Shown here one piece after another: positions 50,648-62,034 of a DNA stretch of 64,000 bases; the first letter of the stretch is position 1, and the number at the start of each line of letters is the position of its first letter. Below the pieces are notes generated by a model, which ran no database searches, had not been told where the DNA came from, and saw nothing but the letters and a program-made list of their open reading frames with translations. The position numbers and the translations under genes are program-made. The stretch covers positions 3,720,001 to 3,784,000 of the forward strand of contig OZ316892.1 of assembly GCA_973895155.1 (NCBI GenBank). The letters are read 5' to 3'. Source of the stretch: Marsupella aquatica (lineage: Eukaryota > Marchantiophyta).

Positions 50648-50699
50648 CTGGGTGCTCATGGCCTCCTCTTGGACTGGGGCCTGGACCGGGGTCTTTGTG

Positions 50700-51610
50700 T
50701 CTCTGTGGTGCGTCCCATGGCTCCCTAAACCCAAGAAACCCCCCAACTCAAGCCGATTCCCATAGGTTTCGCGCTTGGCGAGGCCGTTTCCGCGGCTTAG
50801 CGGCATGGGACGCTACTAACCTTCTACTACTACTATTAACATTGTACACATATATACTGGACAGATCCTTCATCGGGTCATGAGATACGTAGCCGGCCTA
50901 ATCTAGGCCTTCCCTCGTCTTCCCCTCCATCTTGTTAGGTATGTTTGGATTCCGCCGCCGGAATGATCCCCAATAGGCTTGGTTAAGCCGCTAAGACCTC
51001 TCTCAGCTCGACACATCCAACTCTCACTCCCCTGCTTACTTTCCTTCCTTTTGGTTGATGTGGGCACTCTTCACACAAGTTAATGCGACACACAAATAAC
51101 AAAATGACTCATTCTGACTGAGTCATACCATGCACTTGCCATACAAACAGTACATCTCATACACAAGCTCTGCGAACTAAGCCGTGAGACCAACTCTATT
51201 CAGCTCTTAGGCATGAGGAAACATGAATATACACAAGGGTCACTGTATGACTAACCGAGAGCTTCTCGTACTACTTGATCCCAGCCCGACTGGTGCAAAC
51301 TAAAAACTTGCTAAAGAAGAGGCCCTGAGCTCCCCGCTGCCCAGGTACTTATCCTGGTAGTGGATCCGCCTAATTCTTTGCAGCGTAAGCCTAATCTACC
51401 TAACAGTAATCTACTTGCCCGGATCTACCTATGTATAGCAAGGCAGGAGCACAAGTGTTGCTCCTACCAGTGGAACCGCAATCCCACTAAGCTAAGTGTT
51501 AGGGCCGCTCCTGGTCCTGATCCTAATCCTAAACTTGGAGATCAGCGCCCGCCCTGCCCACTCACGCCTCCTCCCTCCACGTCCGCCCTTCCTAAAAGGA
51601 ACGGCGCCCT
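50700..51610. other. Non-coding region beside the nested GC-rich gene
   Basis: No gene seen. This is possibly the 3' untranslated part or flank of the insertion carrying the coiled-coil gene. I looked for a matching copy near 55000-55320 as an LTR and did not find a convincing one. Confidence 0.35.
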
Positions 51611-51617
51611 TGCACTG

Positions 51618-54600
51618 TCACGACATCGGTGGTGGATCCTTAATGGACGCCCCCAACGCTTCCTCCTCAGCCACTGCCGTAGGTTCGTTCTCTGACACAT
51701 TACCTGCCCTTGACTGAGTCAACTCTCCATCGGCCTGACTGGGTCCACCATCGGCGTCGGCATCGGCTCGGGAATCGGTTACGGCCTCCGTCTCGGCTAC
51801 GGTCTCCCCGGCCTGCTCAAGAGGCGGATCTGGGATACCGGCCTCATTACTGAGTAGTTCGGCTTGGGCTGCACCATCCCCACCCTTGATGATAGCGAAA
51901 TCTATTGCCGTATTCATGCCGGAGGTTGGTGCTGGGTCTACCTCCTTGGTCACCACGGCCTGTGGAGTCGAATTACTCCTTGACCCTGAAGGTTTCCGCT
52001 TCTTCTTCTTTTTTGGTTCGGCAGCTGGTCCCTTCCCCTTCCCACTTACCTCCGGCACTGGTGCAGGTGGCGCGGCTTTTTCTTCGGCCAGTACCACTCC
52101 TGGTAACTTGGTTGCCCCAATTGGAGTTGGGCCTGATGAAGACAAGCACTTAAATATTGCGGCTTGTTTCTTCAGCCGCTCTGTTTGGTTGTCGGCCCGC
52201 CGCTGGAGGTTCTCCATCTTCCTCGTGATTTCCTCCAACTCCTCCTGGGTCTCATCCAGGTCCTTGCACGCCTCCTCTAGTTCCTTCTGGGCTTCCTCCC
52301 GTTCTTTTTTCAAGGTAGTCCTCTCCTCCTGGGTTGCTCTTAGCTCCTTGTCGAGCTCTGCAATGATGACAGACTCCATCTGGTTCATCTTGGCGTAAGT
52401 CTGATCGAGCATCTCGTCCTTCTCCCTTAGGTCGGCCTTGAAGCTGGCCGTCAGGGACGCAAGCTCCTGCTGCAGCGCCATAATCCCTTGATAGGATTTC
52501 CCTAACTCGGCCTCCTTCTACTCAAGGGCTCCGCGGATTTTCTCGAGCTCCCCCTTCAACGCCCATTCCTTTCTTTGGGTCTCCGCCATGGCCCGGCTGT
52601 TGGCTATTATGTGGGCCTCCTCTGCATTCCTCAGCTCTCGCTTCCACTTCTCCCTCTCTTTGATCGTATCGGCCAACTCTCCCTGCGTCTGAGTCAGTTT
52701 ATCCTTGATATTCTGATTATCAGCCTGCGCGATGTCCAACTGCCCCTGCATGATGTTCAGCTCATGCCGTTTAATCCGCAGTTCATCTTGGGCTTTCTTG
52801 GCCGCCCTTAGATCTTCAATCTCGGCTTCCATCCTCCTAAGCCGCCGAATGACCTCGTCCTTCTTGCTTCTCTCTAAAGCCACCGCTTCTTCTAATTGGT
52901 GCTTCTCCAACTGCTCCCTATGGAAAAAGGGTCCTACCTCCAACTCCTCTCCAAAGATGCCAAGCGCAAGTTCCCCACACATCTCACCATACTCCATGGC
53001 TCTATTCTTAGCGTAGGTGGAGTAAGTAGGAGTGATCGGCATCGCCCATCGCGGCCTCTGCTCCCAAGCCGTCTTGCGGATCTCTTCAATCGTGGCTAGA
53101 GGTTTGCTTCCTTTTTCGGCTAGCCGCCTGATGTCCTCCGACCAATCTCCTCCTGGTAAATCCTTTTCCCTAGCCAGGGCTGCCTCCTCTTCCTGCCTGA
53201 TTCGCTCCTGAAATTCCTGCGCCATCTGTTTTATGCCGTCAAAGCTCGGGGGAGCAACATCTGGTGGGGGAGACTCAGGGCTACTCTGCTGGTTGGGGTC
53301 CCCTCGTACTACCCTTGGAAGTGTGGGGACAAACCGGCCACAGGTCCTTACTCCTGGAACGTGATGGTCCGACCCATAGCCGGAGTTATCATGGCTGCAG
53401 TCCTCCACTGCCTCCTCTACTTCTTGGACGTCCGGCTTTTCCCTCTCCTCTTCGTCGATAGGAGCTTCGGGCAATTCTGCCCCAGATTCAGAGCTTGAGA
53501 CTCCCACGTACATTTGAACACCTGGCTTGGATTCCGGCCTGATTCTCTCCTTGTCTCCAGCAAAGGGGTTTTCTCTTGTGAGCCGATGTAGGCCTACCTC
53601 TGGAGTAGTGTCCTGCATTGTTGCCGTTGCCGTTGTCGTTGCCGATGCCGATCTCTTTTCTTTCTCCAGTAGTTTCAGCAGACTCTGCATGCCTGGTTGC
53701 TGCATTGGCAAGTCCTCCGTCCTTGGCCTAAACACTTGCTCGATCGTAGGGCTAACAGGTGGTTGAGGCTTCTCTGCTAACGGCCTCGGCGTTGGAGCTT
53801 CCTCGGGTGCCCTTACTTGCAGGGGAAGTATTGGGGCAAAGGTCTGACCTCTGGCATACCGGCACAATAGCGGCATGTGATAGCCAAGCCGCGACACGCT
53901 CCCCATGCCGATTACCTGCTGCTCCTCCTTTAAGATCTTCTTCAATTGGTTGAGGAGGTACCCGTTGTAGTCCCGGCTTGGGTCTGGCCTCTCTGCCAGA
54001 TAGACCTGTGCTTTGCCGATCTCTGCCCTCGGCAAGTTACAATGCATGGTCACCCGCAAGAAGTCGATCATCTCTCCTATATGCGGGTTGGTGCAGGTGT
54101 TCCGGAAGAAGCCATTCTTCGTTGATGGCCCGGGGAACGACCGGAACTCCTTGTCAGGCAAGGTCTTCCTGGTATCAACTTTGGTCTTATTGCCTATCGG
54201 CAAGCCAAACACTTCGGCAATCACTTTGGGAGTAAGATAGAAATCCTTCCCATATATCCTCGTGCAATTGGTCTCGGGTTCCCATGACCCCACGTATTCT
54301 AATAGGTCTGACTCCGGTACCTCCGGCTTCAGCCATGGTAATCTTACAAAGGCCTCTAAGCCGGATCCGGCCATGAAGCCTTGGTACTTCTTGGTCTGCA
54401 TGGCCGTAAAGCATGCATCCTCCTCCCGTGCAAAATGTAGTTGCACCTCCATCGGTAGGGTTGCCGCCCAGCCCTTCCAGGTGTCATCCCTGGTTGGAAT
54501 GGCCTTGATGGGATCGACCTCCTCCTCTTCGGCTTCTCCCTGCCTCCTGCTCTGCTGCTCGGCTGGCTTCTTTGGTGCCGCCGACCTCGTTCTTTTTGCC

Positions 54601-54992
54601 GGGGTGGCTTCATCGTTGACAGCTCCCTTCCTCTTCATCTCTGCTGCCGTGGAGGTTTCTCCTAGCACCGTTGCCTGGGTCCACCTTTCCGTGCTACCCT
54701 TTAATTCCCAGTGTATGTCGTTGCAGTTCTTGATGGCCTCTCGGATGCCGACGACGCTGTCTTTGCAAAACAGAAGATCGTCGAGCTGATTGGAAGTAGG
54801 AGTCCACAAGAACTCGTCCTTGATGAGTTCGCCTCCTAAGAAAGCCGTCTTCTGCAGCTCCCACAATCGAGCGAGCTCCTGCCGTTCTCGAGCTGCCCTT
54901 TCTGATTCCTCGTCCTCGTAAGTCTTGATGTACTCAGTTGCCCGTTCGAACAGGCATCCCCAGAAATGTGCCGCTTGATTGACGTTGCTCAT
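51618..54992 (-). pseudogene. Transposon-type coiled-coil gene, split by one TAG
   Basis: From ATG 54992, 824 codons run to a TAG at 52520-52518. The same frame then continues without break to 51618, so the intended protein is about 1,124 residues. Residues 150-420 contain WKGWAATLPMEVQLHF, EYVGSWEPETNCTRIYG and DFYLTPKVIAEVFGLP. The last resembles the FY.TP..IA.FFGLP block of the putative plant transposon protein family (Pfam Transposase_32) and plant mobile domains. An acidic Pro/Ser-rich middle follows, then a long heptad-rich coiled coil from about 700 to 900, crossing the TAG. Codons are much richer in G and C than in the rest of the CACTA element, which points to a separate insertion. 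No RT or integrase is visible. Confidence 0.6.
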
Positions 54993-55325
54993 ACCCTCCT
55001 TAGGTCGATCGTTGGTATCTACTCTCTCCCCGAGTGCTTGCCTAAGCAGCTAACAGTAGTTGGCCTCCCGTAGTCGTCTGCCTAGTTCATGCTCGCAAAT
55101 GAGCCATCGTCTCCTGCAAGCGCTCCTTACCCCTCTCCTCTTCAGGTCCTTCCTCCCGTTGATCCTTCCTAGCCGCCGACGCTTAACGCGCCCTAACCCT
55201 AATCGAGTTTTCACCCCCAGCGTCCTTACCTCCAACCTCGGCCCGGGTTCCATGGTTGCCCCTAATTGTTTATATTTTCCTTGTTTTGTCCCTATACTAA
55301 GGTGTTTCTAGGGTGCCTTCCTGCT

Positions 55326-55879
55326 TTACCCACTTAACTGGCTGAGTGATTCCTGGCTAGGCATCACAGTCTCAGTGGGCACATGAGACTGTTCCTCTTC
55401 AGTCCCATGATTGGTACTGATCCCTACACCCAAGGCTTGTGAAAGTGCATTGCCTATAGCATCTAAAACTCCTTGTGATGGGACATAGGGTGGTGGTGTC
55501 ACCGGTCTACGCATACTGGATCCCTATTCCATGCAAAAACCCACAAAAAACCATATGTGTAAACATTGATTCACTTATGAAAATATGAGGGAAAAAAGGC
55601 AAACAATTGAAATCCACGTACCATATGGGATGAAGAAGCCCCCAGAGTAAGACCCCTGTGACGTCCATATCTCTCAATATGTTGAGCACACACATAAGAT
55701 TTTTGAGAAACTTGGCCCACACATCTGGTGCACTCACAAAGTCTCCGGGGAGGACCACGAGGACCGGTAACCTCAGGTTGAGGAGGAGGGGGTACATCAT
55801 CGGAGGAGGAGTACTCACTACTGGATAGTTCAGAGGAGGATGACATATCCACTGCCACATTACATTGCATGTAGGGCAT
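55326..55879 (-). CDS. Zinc-finger N-terminal exons of a CACTA gene
   Basis: Two ORF pieces (55879-55571 and 55514-55326). The first has an acidic Ser run (VDMSSSSELSSSEYSSSDD) followed by LCECTRCVGQVSQKSYVCAQH and RYGRHRG. This Cys-x-Cys-x2-Cys...His layout is common at the start of TNP2-type transposases outside seed plants. The second is Pro/Ser/Thr-rich. An intron near 55620-55515 is likely (GTACGTGG donor at 55622). They are probably 5' exons of TNP2 or of the SET-domain gene, now separated from the rest by the GC-rich insert. Which one is not decided. Confidence 0.45.
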
Positions 55880-56459
55880 GATTAGAATCCCTCTCGGCCA
55901 AAAAATATCCTAAAACTAAACTACAAAAACCCTTTTTTGTTTAGCATGAAACCCAAAGGAGAGTGTCATGCACAAAAATATCACATTGTCACCCTTGGGA
56001 AAATTGTAATGGTCTAAGCCCTGAATTAGGTTAGTGAATTACCTGAATGAGACCCGGGCTCAACAGTGCCTATAGGTCGTGTGGCTCAATGAACATGAGC
56101 CAAATCTAGAAGTAGGAGGAAAATACTGGAAACAAAATGTAAGTTTTGGATAGTCATTAGCATCTCTCAAGTTGTGGAACCCCAAACATAAGTTACACAT
56201 ATATATATATATATATATATTCTTGCAAAACAAAAAATGGCAAGGTTTATGAAAAATCTCCACTAACAACACTACATACATGTTATACCTTTTAGATGCC
56301 TGGGTCTCCACAATGCATATGCATTAGACAAAAGTTAAGGAAGTAGTGATGTCCCTGGGCTGTATCATGATTACATGGGTTTTCCCCTCAATTGTTAGCA
56401 TAAAAACCTCTTAGAACTTGCCCTCATAAGTTACCATAAAATTAACCCAAGTGTCCATG
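55880..56459. other. Non-coding CACTA interior
   Basis: No gene. Contains a TA microsatellite at 56197-56220. Confidence 0.5.
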
Positions 56460-56905
56460 AAAATAGAACCTGTCTTTCCCTCCTAAGTTGGCCTAAACCC
56501 CAAAAGCCAAAACATAAACACCTCCTCTTACTCCAATACATATAAGCCAAACATTCATAAAATGAAATCCCCCTGGCCAAACCAAAACCCAAAACACCTC
56601 ATATTACCCTCCAATCTAAGCCCAACGTACCTTCATAAAATAAACGCTCCCCCAACCAAACCAAACGTCAAACATAAAATCCCTCCATTTACCCTCCAAT
56701 ACACATAACCCCAACCTTCATAAAATAAAAACCCTCCCAACCAGGCAAAACCCAAAAGCCAAAATATAAATCCCCGTCTCTTACCTTCCAATATAACCCC
56801 CAACCTTCTGAAATAACACTCCCCCCCAACCAGGCCAAACCCAAAAGCCGTAACATAAGACCCCTCCTCTTACCCTCCAATGTCAGCACTTTTAAACCCC
56901 CCAAC
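56460..56905. repeat. Minisatellite, about 85-bp unit, five copies
   Basis: Repeated CCAACC(A)GGCCAAACCCAAAAGCC, TCTTACCCTCCAAT and CCAACCTTCATAAAATAAA blocks with substitutions. It lies upstream of the TNPA-like gene, inside the CACTA element. Confidence 0.8.
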
Positions 56906-57219
56906 CATTATATGATCACATGCAATGAATTACTTGTACCAAATTTAATGTTTATGACCCCTCTTAGTATCCCTGCTCACATAAAATACACATGCGAGAT
57001 GGGGGTTTTCGCAAACCCAATAGCGAACACGTTTGCGAAGCTGTATTCTTCGCAAAGATAGCGTTTGCAAAGCTGGTTGAGAAGGTAGAACCATCGCAAA
57101 CTGCGATGCGAATGACTTCGCAAACCCTAACTCTACTGTCCTTATCATTTGCCGAGCACGGACGAGGCGAATCCATTTCTTTCGGGCCTTGGGAGAGAGC
57201 AGCGCAGGCAAGGGAGGAG

Positions 57220-59349
57220 CGATGGCAAGTGGAGGGGGAACTGGAGGTGATGGAGGAGCTTCTGGCAGAGCGGAGGCAACCACTTAGAGGAGGAGGATCG
57301 ACTTCAAAAGATCGTGGATGACCATTTCTCGGTTGCGCAGTTGAGTAAGATTGATTTCACCTCTCCAGCAGGGCTTGCATCGTTGAGTGCGTTATTGGGC
57401 CAGACCTTGCAATCTGGTCTCAGTGCAGGGAAAGCAGCAAGAGAGGAGGAAGAAAGGAGGACAGCCGAGCAGAAGGCCGCTGAGAAGAAGCGAAAGAGGG
57501 ATGAGAGAGCTCAGGCTGGAGTACTCTCCCCTCAAGCCTTGGAAAAGAAGAGGAGGAAAGATGAGAGAGACTTGATGAGGAAATAGAGGGAGGTGTAGAG
57601 AAAGAAGGAGGAGGCAAGGAGGAAGTTGCCTCTGATTACATTAGAGGATGAGGGAATTCCCACAGAGCTTGCTTACAATGGGGCCAAGAGCACAATCAGA
57701 CACATTGTGTCCACAAATTTTGCAAGAGGAGTTGAGCGGGGCACTCTCTCCAAGGCAGAGCAGAAGCGAGTGATCAATCAGGTGAAAGATGCACTCCGAA
57801 ATGGAGGAGAGATGGATTCACAGTGGCTTGCTGATAAAATCTCAAATTCCATGTCACAAGCACGATACCATGACAGGATGAAGATCAGGGCTCACTTGAG
57901 AGATCTGGAGGAGTACAGGAATTTGGGGAGGCCGCTGCAGTTCTCAGAAGATATCTGGCAGGCCTTCTACGCCACGGAGGTGAAGTTGAAAGCAGCCAGG
58001 ATCCTGAATGAATTTACAGAGAAGTTGACAAAGGCCCGGAAGGCAAAGGAGGCCGGGAAGTCTGACTGTGACCTGAAGATGATGGAGCAGAAGGTGGCCC
58101 AGCTGCAGCAGGTTGTAGCAGAGGTGGGAGATCCGCCCAACAAGTTCTTGAAGGCAGCTGAGAGAGTCCGAGAAAAGCCCAACATCACCCACAGGCTTGG
58201 TCAAGGTGGCCTCCCCGACCTCAAAGTAGCATTTGTGAGTGCACCGCCCTCTCCTCTCTTGACTTCTTACTCATCCAATTTCTATTCCAACACACCTGCA
58301 ATGCCCCAACTCTTTTTTGCTGTGGCACCAAGTACTTCCAATTGGAGTTGTTGTGTCAGATTAGGTCACGTACATTTGCTTTCCTTTTGACTTTTCGTCA
58401 TAACAGAGTTTGCGAAGCAATTGCGATGCGCGTCGCTTCGCACACCTTGTTATTCACTTTTTTGGAAATAATTTTGCGATGCCCGTGCGAAGCCATGCGT
58501 ATCTCAATTACTTTCGCAACCTAGTTTTCCCTTACGTTTGCGAAGCTGGAGACTTCGCAAAATTCAAGAATTTGAATTTTTGAAAATTTCAAAACGTTGA
58601 AGTGTTGTTTGAGGGTCGTAAGCCCCCATGCCACCCTTGTAAAACCACCCCCAACCTAAGCCCCAACCCCACCAGCACCTAATTAACCCCTCTAATTGTT
58701 TTAAGGCATTTTGGCTTGTCGTTATTGCTTGGTTTTGACCAATTGTGCCGGTTTTTGTTTTGGTTAGTACAAGAGGTACAAGAGGAAGATCACAGCGCCT
58801 GAGATGGAGGTGGGCCAGAAACATGGGAAGGAGCATCTCTTTTGGCAAGTTGATCAATTATTGGTGAGCGTTAATTTTCAGGTTAATGTGTGGATTGCAT
58901 TTATGAAAAATTCTCTCTTATGTCATTCACTTAATTGTAAGGTTCTATATGACTAATGCATGGCTGGTTTGCTAATGTAACAGAGACCGGATGATGATGG
59001 TGACTCCCATACCGAGGGTGATAGTAGCGATGAGGATGAGGAGGGGACAGGGGAGGGGAGTACTGCTCCTGCTAGTCGAGTCAGGCCAACTAGCACTGGG
59101 GAGCAGTCATTTGCATCAGCACACTCCACTGGTGCTGCGAGTGGTAGTGCGGTAGGGGATGGGGATGGTGATGGTGATGGGGATGGGGATGGTGGTGGTG
59201 ATGGGGATGAGGATGAGGATGAGGAGGGAGACCAAGAGGAGGAGGAGGCCCCGGTCCCCCCCCCCAAGAGCACTCAAGGGCAAGGAGAAGGCCAAGGGGA
59301 AGAAGTCAAGGAGGGGCAGGAACTCTCGTTTCTAGCTCTATCTAGATAG
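57220..59349 (+). pseudogene. TNPA-like gene of the CACTA element
   Basis: The main frame runs EEEDRLQKIVDDHFSVAQLSK from about 57280, passes two TAG codons (57584, 57596) and continues to a donor at 58235. It joins exons 58768-58863 and 58984-59349 in phase. The first part is a Lys/Glu/Arg-rich coiled coil. The middle (ARGVERGTLSKAEQ, SQWLADKISNSMSQARYHDR) is helical with no named domain. The end is an acidic Gly/Asp tract. Opposite orientation to TNP2, location near the right terminus and subterminal repeats in its first intron fit the accessory DNA-binding protein of CACTA elements. This assignment is by position, not by a recognised domain. With the stops it is probably not functional here. 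Confidence 0.5.
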
Positions 59350-59579
59350 GTGCCTAGATTACCCTAGAGACTTAGGTAGTTCACATGTATAGGGGGATTA
59401 GCATGGACATGCAACTTTTAGATAAGGGTTCTTACCCTTCCATTTTGTAACTTTTGTACATTTTGAGTAATGCCATTTTAATCGCGGCATTTCGGTCTAC
59501 CTACATCCCTTTTCTCCCTCCTTCAACTGTATGAATTGTCTCCCTAAACCACTAAACCCTATTATACCCTAATACTTCA

Positions 59580-60085
59580 AAAATACCTTTTGCGAAACAC
59601 TTGAGAACCAGTGTCATCTCAAATAGCCAAGACACAACCATCGCAAAACGTTCTAAACGCTCATCCTCGCAAATTTTGCGACATTATGTTAATCGCAAAT
59701 ATGCGAACACACGATTTCCGCATGTTTGAGATGTGTTTAATTTCGCAAATGTAGCGAATATAAATGTATCGCAGTATTGAGAGAAAAAATGGCTCGCAAT
59801 CTACCGATGTGTCCTAAATCGCAATCTGGCGATGATTTAAGCATCGCTACATTAGTGTTTGTCGGTGAATCACAAACGCTCCTATAGTTCCTGTTTTGCA
59901 AATATTGCGTTAGGTATGGCATCGCAGTTTTGCGATTTTAAAAGAGTCGCAAAGTGCGAAGCTTTTGCGAAGGTCCGGTTGCAAAGGTGTGGGCATGGAA
60001 AAGAGCGAAGATGTTGAGATGCGCGACGTTTCGCAACAAGGAGTTGGCCGATATTGTTTCCTTTGTTGCATGCGAGGGAGGGTGT
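59580..60085. repeat. CACTA right subterminal repeats
   Basis: The same TTTGCGAA/TTCGCAAA/ATCGCAAA cores as the left end, in both orientations, extending almost to the terminus. Confidence 0.8.
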
Positions 60086-60115
60086 TTCACAAAAGAGGGT
60101 CATTGTGTTGTAGTG

Positions 60116-60118
60116 ATA
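60116..60118. repeat. CACTA target-site duplication ATA, right
   Basis: ATA directly after TGTTGTAGTG. Confidence 0.85.
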
Positions 60119-60226
60119 TATCATGGTAACGTCGTCTAGGATCCCTGGAAGAAGCTCTTCGAAGAAAGAAGACATTTCTTGAGACTTCGATCCGTGAAGA
60201 ATGTCTTGATCTGGATCGGCAAACAA
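60116..60226 (-). pseudogene. F-box gene copy B, 5' part
   Basis: ATG 60226 gives MFADPDQDILHGSKSQEMSS and then the F-box start EELLPGILDDVT, matching copy A at 26008. The reading frame then runs into the CACTA terminus. This copy suggests the true start of the family may be 18 codons upstream of the ATG used for copy A. Confidence 0.8.
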
Positions 60227-61658
60227 CCTATGGAAATAATGACCACATCAAATCAGATTAGAAAAAGTCAGATAAACTCACTCAACGTATATAAATTAAA
60301 TGCCATATATAGCTGCAAATCAATGCCATCTGCCCTTCAAACAGGTACATATAGATCGAGTGCTGCCATACCAAACTATAAGGACATGGAGAGTTGATCG
60401 AAGAGCAGGGAATAACAAACCAGGTTTCTAGTTAGCCTCCTAGCTAAATAAATGAAAGCAGTTGGACTGTTTTAGAATTAACTGAGAACAAAGGAGAGCA
60501 ACTGCGTAGAGGTCGAGAGCATGTAAAAGACTTGCAGATCGATATATATATGCATCACCATATATACGTAGAGACTGCACCTGAATATATATATTGAAGA
60601 GAAGTGGAGCCCGATCTGGAGGCGAATTAAATTGGTGCGCGCCGGGATTGGTGGTTGTCCTCCAATTCTGTACGTCAAAAACAATGTTCTGCGAGTGCAC
60701 TCCTCGATCTCCAACCTTTCCTGTATGTACTAGTATCTTCCTGCTAGGAGGTAAGCACGAACTAAATCTCAAGTTTACACTACAGCTCTTCATCTCTCAG
60801 GAAAATAGGTCCTGAGAGATCGATGAAGAGACGTGTGGGAGAGAGAGAATGACGAGTAAGTCCCCCAGACCCTAGTTATATACTCTGATGTGGGCGGATC
60901 CAGAGGGGAACAGATCAGAACTGATGAATGACTCAGAAAATAAGTGCATCTCCTGCCCTCGTTCCCTGGACCTGCAGGTAGTACGTTGAAGCAAATACTA
61001 ACCAATGACAGGCTGACTAGCAACGTACAACAGGCTGCATCATCTTGGGGCAGCATTTTAATAGTTAATTCTCAGGTGACACCGTGAACGTACAGCTGGT
61101 AAGATAGAGGCTTCCTACTGAGCACAAGAAATTAACCAGATCTGAAGGCTCTGCAAGCATTCCTGCGAGACAAACACAGATTTGCATCTCCGTGTCATAA
61201 TGTCATGATAGGGTTTCCTGTCATCAGTCAGTCTTTCTTTCAATTAATAACTAGTTCAGGAGCTACCTACTTATCCTGTCTTTCGTTTGTTAGTATTTGC
61301 GTGCTTCAATTTGTTGCAGCAACGTACTGAATAGCTACATGCGTGAGATGCATTGTTTGTCGAGTCATTGATCTGTTAATTTTGTCCATCAATCTGCTCA
61401 AGTTTGCAATATGAGATGCGAGCTAGCAGCAACGTACGTGCTGAATAGCTACATGAGCTAGAGGCATTGTTTGTTGAGTGATTGATCTGTTAATTTCCAT
61501 CCATCAATCTGCTGGAGTTTACAATATGAGATGCGAGCTAGCCCACAATCGCTTTTCTCGCTCTTCCCGCCAGGCCATCCGTATTCAGGGCCGGCAGTGA
61601 CTCACCTAGTGCATGAGTTGATCCCTGAGGATAGAAGTACGTTTTGCGATTGAGGAAG

Positions 61659-61940
61659 TGTCAGGAGTCACTTGACGCCTTTTCTTTTCCATCGGCTGAC
61701 TGCTTTCACATCAGAGTTTAGTTTGGCGGGACCTTCTCCTGCTCTGACTCCTGTTTTGATCTTAGCATGATCGTTCAGTTGCAGCGCCTTGTTCCACGTC
61801 TTGTTCCACCGCTGGCTTCTTGCTGGCCAAGTGGTGGTTTGTTTTACTGCCTCCCTTTCGGGGTACTATATGATATTGTTTCCCCTCTTTGTTGAGGCAG
61901 GGATTGTTCATTCTTTTCTGTGTCACCAGATTGCATGTCA
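61659..61940 (+). repeat. Copia 5' LTR (282 bp)
   Basis: Starts TGTCAGGAGTCACTTGACGC and ends TTGCATGTCA, giving TG...CA ends. The left edge is set by loss of similarity to duplicate segment A, the right edge by the primer site. The 3' LTR is not in the window, so the length is inferred. Confidence 0.7.
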
Positions 61941-61942
61941 TA

Positions 61943-61953
61943 GGTTATGGGCC
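61943..61953 (+). other. Copia primer-binding site (half-tRNA type)
   Basis: GGTTATGGGCC, two bases after the LTR. It matches the anticodon-stem region of initiator tRNA-Met, the primer used as a half-molecule by Drosophila copia, yeast Ty5 and the algal Osser element, and not the usual 3'-end site TGGTATCAGAGC. Confidence 0.65.
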
Positions 61954-62034
61954 TTTATCTGATGTTGTAACCATTCCGTCACAGAATTCTTCTCTCCGCT
62001 CATTCTGTTCCGTTTTTCTGTTCAAGTTTTCTCT

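Larger units (their letters stand above)
45138..60115. mobile_element. CACTA (En/Spm) DNA transposon, about 15 kb, complete
   Basis: The left end is CACTACTACATATTTGCC. The right end, on the complement, is CACTACAACACAATGACC. Both termini are flanked by ATA (45135-45137 and 60116-60118), the 3-bp target duplication typical of CACTA elements. Subterminal TTTGCGAAG/TTGCGATG repeats occupy both ends. It encodes a TNP2 transposase on the minus strand and a TNPA-like gene on the plus strand, plus extra cargo (SET domain, GC-rich coiled-coil gene). It interrupts F-box segment B. Confidence 0.93.
60116..61658. repeat. Segmental duplication, F-box segment B, right part
   Basis: Matches about 25950-27650 of segment A: the F-box start, the TCCTAGCTAAATAAATGAAAGCAG block, the promoter side and the distal GATAGAAG...TTTTGCGATTGAGG. 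It ends at the Copia insertion. A stretch near 61420-61500 is a local duplication (AGCAACGTACNNGCTGAATAGCTACATG) not seen in A. Confidence 0.85.

Noticed and set aside
51886-52398. Plus-strand ORF of 170 codons
   Set aside because: Antisense shadow of the GC-rich coiled-coil gene; Ser/Phe-rich with no motif.
50640-55330. LTR retrotransposon ends around the GC-rich gene
   Set aside because: I could not find a matching direct repeat or primer site at the two sides by eye; left as unknown vehicle.
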